Shown: positions 57,416-64,000 of the stretch, in pieces
How positions within the stretch are numbered: the first letter of the stretch is position 1
Layout: every line of letters begins with the position of its first letter
Assembly: GCA_032622095.1 (NCBI GenBank)
Contig: CP136061.1
Location: 39,745,797 to 39,809,796, forward strand
From: Siphonodentalium dalli
Taxonomy: Eukaryota; Mollusca; Scaphopoda; Gadilida; Siphonodentaliidae
DNA: 64,000 bases
Direction: 5' to 3'
Made by a program: the position numbers and the translations under genes
The notes under the pieces: generated by a model
The model's input: only the letters and a program-made list of their open reading frames with translations
The model's database searches: none
What the model was told of the DNA's origin: nothing

Positions 57416-57663
57416 CCCTTTCGCGATAGAAGCCGCGCTGGTGCAGCATTAAATATCATGTGCCAGTGCATTCTCTTATATATGCGAGTCCCCATAGGGA
57501 GCCTCTCATATATAAGAGAATGCACTGGCTTATACGGTCAAGGTATATAAGGACAAAGTATTCTCTTATATATGTGAGGCGCCCTATGGGCGACTCTCAT
57601 ATATAAGAGAATGCATTGTCATTGGGTTTACGCAAAATATCAGGAAACTCCAGTCATGGAAGT
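57416..57663. mobile_element. Diverged hairpin MITE, TTAA flanks
   Basis: TTAA at 57412-57415 and 57664-57667. Ends CCCTTTCGCGATAG and CATGGAAGTG. GCGCTGGTGCAGCATTAA near the left end is shared with 59560. Hairpins at 57463-57528 and about 57555-57618. Confidence 0.85.
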
Positions 57664-58880
57664 GTTAATAAAGACTATTTTTAATATTTTAAATATTTTA
57701 TTCTACACATGTTCGTTTAATTGCTGGGATGTCAATGAACGTGATGAGTTATAATAATTTCAGTGCAATGTCCTCATCATGTACATTTCAATTGACTGTC
57801 TCAATATCTGATGATGACCAGGGAACATTGACCTCCAGTATATACGTTTGCTACCCATTAAGAATTAATCTATTCTAAGCCGACACGACTCTACATATCG
57901 AACTACTCCCTCGCACGGGGTATCCGTACACGATCTGATATTGAAAGCGACATTGTAAACGATTGAACACACTTAAGACACTGTTATTTTTATCATGCGA
58001 GACAATTTGTCTCCGAAGCTATACGTCTCGTCTCATAGATGTGACGACAGGGGGTGGTTAGGGGGTGTCTTACTCCCCCATCTTTGGTAAAACTTTTAAC
58101 AGTTGAAAATGTTATGCTTGATACAACATTAGTTAGAAATGTTATACCACATATAGGTTGACATTTTTCTCATTGTATGATTTTGCAACCAGTAATTAGT
58201 GAGGGATTTGTTGTTTTCAGACGAACAGTAGCATATTCTTCTACTTTTGGTCAAAAGTTTGGTCTGGAAATTTCTCCAACCTTAAAGATGGATTATCTCT
58301 TTAAATAACAAATTTGAAATAGTTGCGTGGGTATAAAATAATAAATATGAACTGAAGGTCACTGTCCGGAAAGGCTTCTATCAATTAATGTTGATTTTAT
58401 TTCGAATATTTTATTATGAAATGAGACGATTAATCGGAACACTTTATTTGTCTATTTTTAGAACAGACCATTCGGGTGATACCATATAGCGATGGACAGC
58501 ATTATGCTATTCATATGGCTATATACCGAACGTCAAATGTCCCAGATTGATTGGTTGTATTGTTTTATTCCATATATAGTTATAAGCGATAACGAGTATA
58601 ATTAACATTTATTTATGACAAAATTACACAATAAAATTTCTGGTCTCTGTTAACAGTAACCACTATTGTTCGTTAGCTAAACAACCACACCTTTTTAGAC
58701 CAGAAAATATTCGAAATAAAATGAATATTAATCGATAGAAGCATTTCCCGACAGGAGTTTTCGATTCAGATATAATATTTTATACCCAGGTAACTATATA
58801 CTACATGTTTACAAAGATATAATCCACCTTTAAGGGGGGGTCAGTTTGGAAATATACATCAGTTGAACAGCTTTGAGTAC
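57664..58880. other. No gene seen
   Basis: AT-rich sequence with only short frames. Confidence 0.5.
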
Positions 58881-59362
58881 CAGTTGGGTCCAGATAGAAA
58901 GCGTTAACACAAGGTGGGTGCAGATAGAAAGCGCTAACCCAAGGTGCATGGTACAGGTAGAAAGCGCTAACCCAAGGTGCATGGTACAGGTAGAAAGCGC
59001 TAACCCAAGGTGGGTGCAGATAGAAAGCGCTAACCCAAGGTGGGTCCATATAGAAAGCGCTAACCCAAGGTGGGTCCATATAGAAAGCGCTAACACAAGG
59101 TGGGTGCATATAGAAAGCGCTAACCCAAGGTGGGTGCATATAGAAAGCGCTAACACAAGGTGGGTGCATATAGAAAGCGCTAACCCAAGGTGGGTGCATA
59201 TAGAAAGCGTTAACACATGGTGGGTGCATATAGAAAGCGCTAACACAAGGTGGGTGCATATAGAAAGCGCTAACCCAAGGTGCATGGTACAGGTAGAAAG
59301 CGCTAACCCAAGGTGCATGGTACAGGTAGAAAGCGCTAACCCAAGGTGGGTGCATATAGAAT
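58881..59362. repeat. 30-bp minisatellite (with 33-bp variants), about 16 units
   Basis: The unit is GGTGGGTGCATATAGAAAGC GCTAACCCAA. The variant GGTGCATGGTACAGGTAGAA is three bases longer. Unit lengths divisible by three open frames on both strands (184-187 codons). These are artefacts. Confidence 0.95.
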
Positions 59363-59532
59363 TATGCGAACCAGGGAGTTTGATCTGTTTCAAGATTGTG
59401 GCTGCGATGGAAGTGTCATGGTGGACATAACGGGTACTCTCTACTCACGGCCCTGTCTCGTCTATCTCGCCCAGTGTGATCTTTTCTCGGTGCGAACAGT
59501 TATCTATGTGGCGGACGCGGGGGCAATTTTAT
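59363..59532. other. No gene seen
   Basis: Short segment of moderate GC; the frame into it starts in the minisatellite. Confidence 0.45.
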
Positions 59533-59797
59533 CCCTTTCACTGTGGTTCACGACGAGAGCTGCGCTGGTGCAGCATTAACGATCCTGTGCCAATGAATTA
59601 TTTTATATATGCGAGTACCCCAATGGGAGCCTCGCATATATAATATTTTGCACTGGCTTACTAGGTCAAGGTAAATATTTGTAAGCCGATGTATTCTCTT
59701 ATATGTACTAGGCTCACTGTGTGAGACTCGCATATATAAGAGAATGCATTGGCACAGGGTTTTCGCAAAATTTCAGGAAACTCCAGTCCTGGAAGGG
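59533..59797. mobile_element. Diverged hairpin MITE flanked by TTAT
   Basis: Ends CCCTTTCACTGTGG and CCTGGAAGGG. TTAT is on both sides (59529-59532 and 59798-59801) instead of TTAA. Hairpins at 59590-59655 and 59684-59752 are degraded. Confidence 0.75.
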
Positions 59798-60084
59798 TTA
59801 TCATAATCGAAGTAATTTTTAGTATAAGTTTAAGTATATTGTTAACATAAGAAAATATAGCTATTATTTCTACAGTAAATATATAACAAAGGTCCCAAAT
59901 CATAACCAGAAAAGTATACGCCAGTCTGGAATGATATATATATGTTTATTTTTATAAACTGTATAACAAACAGTGTTAAGAAGTACAAAACGTATACGAA
60001 TGCATATTATGTAAACTGCTAGAACCATTCACCCGAGACGCAATGCCGAGACATGGAGGAAAAGAATTTGTTTTCAGACTGCAT
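59798..60084. other. No gene seen
   Basis: AT-rich leader before the RT fragment. Confidence 0.5.
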
Positions 60085-60360
60085 GTCAGCATCGATTCCG
60101 AGAAAAAAGCTCTTGTCAAACGCAACTGATTGACTATCTCGAACATGTAACATGAGGACTAAATAAGAACCAGCCAGTTTATGTCATGTATCTTGATTTT
60201 CGGATATCGTTTGATACAACTCCACATGAAATATTGCTGAAGAATTAAGCGTTTTGTGTCATATAAGATGAAAATTCCCAAATGGATCAGATCAGTTCTT
60301 AATCTGCGCCAACAAAGAGTGGTTATAAATGCAGCACCATCTCAGTGGCGGAGTGTGACA
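60085..60360 (+). pseudogene. CR1/L2-like LINE reverse transcriptase fragment
   Basis: Read across frames, the translation gives QHRFREKSSCQTQLIDYLEH. This is the conserved 'QHGFRKG.SC.TQLL' block. YVMYLDFRISFDTTPHEILL follows (motif A, 'LDFSKAFDTVPH'), then IPKWIRSVLNLRQQRVVIN and WRSVTSGVSLGYIL, the 'W..VTSGVPQGS.LGP' block. Frameshifts and stops are present, so it is dead. Motif C (FADD-like, FADEKS) appears only after the tandem array at about 61112. Confidence 0.8.
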
Positions 60361-61087
60361 AGCGGCGTCTCGCTAGGGTATATTTTATAAATGACATATA
60401 AGTGGCGGAGTGTAACAAGCGGCGTCCCGCTAGGGTATATTTTATAAATGACATATAAGTGGCGGAGTGTAACAAGCGGCGTCTCGCTAGGGTATATTTT
60501 ATAAATGACATATAAGTGGCGGAGTGTAACAAGCGGCGTCCCGCTAGGGTATATTTTATAAATGACATATAAGTGGCGGAGTGTAACAAGCGGCGTCTCG
60601 CTAGGGTATATTTTATAAATGACATATAAGTGGCGGAGTGTAACAAGCGGCGTCTCGCTAGGGTATATTTTATAAATGACATATAAGTGGCGGAGTGTAA
60701 CAAGCGGCGTCCCGCTAGGGTATATTTTATAAATGACATATAAGTGGCGGAGTGTAACAAGCGGCGTCTCGCTAGGGTATATTTTATAAATGACATATAA
60801 GTGGCGGAGTGTAACAAGCGGCGTCTCGCTAGGGTATATTTTATAAATGACATATAAGTGGCGGAGTGTAACAAGCGGCGTCTCGCTAGGGTATATTTTA
60901 TAAATGACATATAAGTGGCGAGGTGTAACAAGCGGCGTCTCGCTAGGGTATATTTTATAAATGACATATAAGTGGCGGAGTGTAACAAGCGGCGTCTCGC
61001 TAGGGTATATTTTATAAATGACATATAAGTGGCGGAGTGTAACAAGCGGCGTCTCGCTAGGGTATATTTTATAAATGACATATAAGT
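60345..61087 (+). repeat. 57-bp tandem array, 13 units, derived from the RT VTSGVPQG/INDI block
   Basis: The unit is GTGGCGGAGTGTAACAAGCG GCGTCTCGCTAGGGTATATT TTATAAATGACATATAA (57 bp), nearly identical throughout. Variants are CTCG/CCCG only plus one inversion-like GAG/AGG swap at about 60921. In the RT reading it encodes WRSVTSGVSLGYI and, after a shift, FINDI. The array sits exactly at that motif in the LINE fragment. The minus-strand 252- and 268-residue frames are artefacts. Confidence 0.92.
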
Positions 61088-61260
61088 TTATCCTACATGT
61101 GTCACATCTTCGCCGATGAGAAATCCACTGAATGAAGATTTTCAACACTCGATTAATTTAATATGTGAATATGGTCACTGGTCAGCTGAGATTCAAAGAC
61201 ATTATGGACTTGTTCGAGAGCCTGGAACTAATAAGTTAGTATCCAGGTATATGCCAACCT
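61088..61260 (+). pseudogene. RT fragment continuation after the array
   Basis: Translation around 61109 gives FADEKS, corresponding to the FADD motif that follows INDI in non-LTR RTs. Decayed after about 100 bp. Confidence 0.5.
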
Positions 61261-61639
61261 GAGTCGTTATCTCGTGGGAATCCGGATTCAGAATCTGGAT
61301 TCAGATTACAGATTAGACCCCGTACGACTTGGTTCGGTAAACGAACAGACCAAAATTTGGCAGAATCAGTAAACGAACAGACCGAAATCTCAATCTCGTG
61401 GTAATCCAGATTCGGATTCGGATTCCGATTACGGACTCAAATGTTCGTAATGTAAACAAACCGAGATTTCGCCACCTCGGAGTTTAAAAACATAATGAAA
61501 CATTAGAATCCGTCTCTTGTGTACAAATTATTGCAGAATATAAACGATCTATATCAAAGAATTTTAAATGCGGAGACAAATTTGTTTTATCGAATGTAAA
61601 CTGGGAGAATATTACTGAAATTACCCAAATAATAACGCT
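61261..61639. other. No gene; GGATTC-rich direct words
   Basis: TCTCGTGGTAATCCAGATTC-type words and AGTAAACGAACAGACC repeat in direct orientation at 61272-61440. Confidence 0.5.
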
Positions 61640-62450
61640 ATTGATAGTAACGCTGGGGGAGCACTTCGATCATCAAACTCCGCTCAAGATATTCATTCAC
61701 AGATTTTATCAGTTTGTGTTGTATGGCCGCGTTATTTCTGGATTCGTCAAAGACATAATGCCGTTGCTATGGTCTCGACTGTTACCATATGTCGTATCTA
61801 AACTCAGGCTCATTTCCGTCTGGTGTCGAATGGAAGAAACTGGTTAACGACAGAGTGGCAACCGACTACTGTATATATTGTCATGACTCGGTTAGAGATA
61901 ACCCTTCATTGTCCTTAGTTTTACAGTGCCATCCCTTCCCAAATAAGCAATGGAGAATCTGGAACATACTCAAGTTTAACCGACCGTATGCCATGGCTCT
62001 AAAAAACAATGCACGGCTACTCAACAAATCAACCTTCAACAATAACTCAGAGTGTCGTCTATGTGGTTCCCGGTTCGACTTTGAACTTGTACATATATGG
62101 CAGACTTGTCAGTCAGATACCCTGATACAAATGCGTAACAGCTACTGGAACATGATTCTGAACAAATATGGCATCAGGACGTTCCTTTTCATGGATTCTT
62201 TGCCGACGGAGCAGCTAATGGCAGTGCTTCTCGGTAGCCAGCCAATTCCGATTCCCTGTGAAGTTATAGGGTCACTGGACAATGTAATTATTGACACTGC
62301 CCTGGTCCTCTATCATCTGTGTAATATAGTGAAACATCCGAGTTGAACCAAGCGAACAATATAACTTGCGTCTTGTATATATAATATTGTACAGTACTGT
62401 ATAATGTTTACCACATACCAACTCTCCTAAATGGAGGTATTAAAGATATA
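61640..62450 (+). mobile_element. 5'-truncated LINE 3' end
   Basis: C-terminal coding region plus a tail ending CTAAATGGAGGTATTAAAGA. Same family as the 1.7, 19.6 and 26.6 kb copies. Confidence 0.8.
61641..62346 (+). pseudogene. LINE C-terminal domain, one frameshift
   Basis: The first frame (61641-61847) contains GFVKDIMPLLW, matching GFVPDIVHVLRQY at 28.7 kb. After a shift near 61790 the frame runs to 62346 with SGSFPSGVEWKKL and a C-x2-C...H-x4-C knuckle (CRLCGSRFDFELVHIWQTC), then MRNSYWNMILNKYGI. It aligns with the 1.97-2.47 kb minus-strand fragment (IIRNSFWEGIISRFGI). RT catalytic motifs are absent. Confidence 0.8.
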
Positions 62451-63664
62451 TATTGTCGATTTTATTGTCACTTTCATATGTCCATTTCATAATTCCATCC
62501 ATAAAATACCGCCCGAACGCATGTCGATTTCGAATTCGGCGGATACGTCACCATTGACCGAATTCATGTGAACCTGCATGGATATGGAATGTCTTCTGCT
62601 GTGTTCGTTATTATAATGTTTCTTCTTATTCAAGAAATAGTAGGATTATATTATATCGATGGATTATCAGATACACGTATGTACTATCTAGTCTTATAGC
62701 AATTTCATGTTTAAAATGTTTTGTTTCGTTAAATGCAGTCGTTTTGCACAATAGTCTCTGTATAGACAACGAACACATGCATTTTTTGGCCGACGTGCTG
62801 TACATTAGTTGGAAAATAAAGCTTTGCTCATGAAGCTAATGTTGTGGTATTGTGATCGCAGGTGAACTGCATCTCCCAATCGCACAAACAAAAATGTAAA
62901 GCTTATTCTAGGATCTCAGGACTATATAGTGGAAATGTCAGTCAATTTATTGATTAAGTACCCACACGTACAAGTTCTAGGGACGTGGCTAGAGGTTTCC
63001 TCAAATTTCCGGCCAACTGCACCCCCCCCCCCCCCCCCCCCCCCATTAAACCAAACATCAATCTCACAGGTTCGCAGAATTCCATTTGCACCCCTTGGAA
63101 ATAGCCAACCTGACACACACTAAGATTGGAAAATTACCAACTTTTACTGGTTGAAAAAATCAAACAATGAGAACAATTCCAACCTATATATGGTGTCAAC
63201 TTAATATCCAATTAATGTTGTGTCATGCATGAAATTTCCAACTGCTGGAAATGTACCAAAGTTTAGTTTAAACATCTTTATTTCAAATATTTGTCAAATT
63301 TAGATAACACATGATATATAACACATACATTTGTTTATACATACAATGGGATTGGAGGACAAGTGCTGATTCACTGAAGGGTACCCCCTCTCGCATATGT
63401 TATTACACTGAAAAAATCAATAATTAGTAATGGCAAAGCAACATGACTACCAAAACAAGTTGAACATATATACAGATCACCGGTCACCCCCTCTCCCGAG
63501 TCAGTCATAAGTTTGTATATATATTTATTTAAAATCGGGTTTGTTTGTTGCGTTTGCTGTCTTGTACGTATCATTATTTGGAACAGTTAGTCAAAAGAAT
63601 CCTGATTTTTCCTCACGTATGAATGACTGCACAGGTAAGCAAATTGTACAATTTGGATTATGAC
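62451..63664. other. No gene; 23-C homopolymer at 63022-63044
   Basis: The poly-C run creates Pro- or Gly-rich frames that are not supported. The rest is AT-rich with short frames. Confidence 0.55.
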
Positions 63665-63737
63665 ATTCATAAGAATAACAACTTTGAGCAAGATTATTCT
63701 CCAATTCTATTTCATCACCGGAGTGTTTCACATCACT
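63665..63737. mobile_element. Right-end fragment of the AGTGATGTGAAACACTCC MITE
   Basis: CAAGATTATTCTCCAATTCT then GGAGTGTTTCACATCACT followed by TTAA (63738-63741). Only the terminal 70 bp remain. Confidence 0.75.
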
Positions 63738-64000
63738 TTAACTCTTTACAACTTGGACACCAAAACGCCAGAAAAAACATGTGATGACAGATACACTCGA
63801 AAGCCGAAAATTATACAAGCACAATCTAAAAGAGGCGTGAAAGTTCAAATAGATGAACTATTAAAATTCGACAAGCGAACATAGTCCATGTAGTTACAAT
63901 TACAAAGGCTAACCATCTCGGGGGCATCGAGAGAACGTTTACCGAGTACATAAATACATTTTCAATATAATTACCATGTTTTTTTTTTTTTGCATTGTTC
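63738..64000. other. No gene supported at the right edge
   Basis: A 74-codon frame (63660-63884) begins in the MITE fragment and is Lys-rich; no domain recognised. The window ends after a 13-T run. Confidence 0.4.

Noticed and set aside
58801-59430. Three 184-187-codon frames on both strands
   Set aside because: 30-bp minisatellite artefacts.
60323-61148. 252- and 268-codon minus-strand repeat proteins
   Set aside because: Antisense reading of a 57-bp tandem array whose sense origin is an RT fragment.

Overview
The window is eukaryotic nuclear DNA from an animal. It is AT-rich and has no operon-like packing. It is crowded with minisatellites, short inverted-repeat (MITE-like) transposons and broken non-LTR retrotransposons, and it holds a Bcl-2 family gene. 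The mix suggests a marine invertebrate (mollusc- or lancelet-like), but no marker gene fixes the taxon. I found no intact conventional host gene, no rRNA, no tRNA and no CRISPR array.

Layout. 0-7.3 kb: small satellites, a LINE 3' end inserted in a 68-bp satellite, and a TTAA-flanked MITE. 7.35-12.04 kb: the most interesting object, a 4.69-kb foldback element with 1.8-kb terminal inverted repeats (TIRs) and a perfect 6-bp target duplication. Its 1-kb unique centre encodes a Bcl-2-like protein. Each TIR carries a copy of a small C2H2 zinc-finger/poly-Gln gene with its own TATA box. 12-19 kb: relics, including a LINE ORF1 zinc-knuckle fragment and several hairpin MITEs. 19.6-21.4 kb: a 5'-truncated LINE. 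22.1-25.2 kb: a 3-kb element with about 600-bp TIRs. 25.49-30.85 kb: a CACTG-ended DNA transposon containing a LINE (58-bp target duplication), which itself contains a 575-bp hAT-type MITE (8-bp duplication). 32.0-36.5 kb: about 80 copies of a 56-bp satellite with a 560-bp higher-order duplication. 38-43 kb: 44-bp and 27-bp minisatellites and TTAA MITEs. 43.9-49.4 kb: nested MITEs, a LINE C-terminal relic, and 20- and 33-bp minisatellites. 49.6-60 kb: more TTAA MITEs, an interrupted MITE, hairpin elements and a 30-bp minisatellite. 60.1-61.3 kb: a reverse-transcriptase fragment whose motif region has been amplified into a 57-bp array. 61.6-62.5 kb: another LINE 3' end.

How the parts relate. 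One module recurs throughout: a pair of roughly 67-bp near-perfect palindromes separated by an AT-rich spacer. It sits inside at least two families with unrelated termini (TTAA/CCCTTTACCC and TA/TGTGACCCGCC), and half of it is built into both TIRs of the Bcl-2 foldback element. The best candidate for an undescribed system is this foldback element: a mobile palindrome carrying a putative apoptosis regulator plus two identical-start zinc-finger genes, with TIRs assembled partly from a resident MITE and from trinucleotide repeats.
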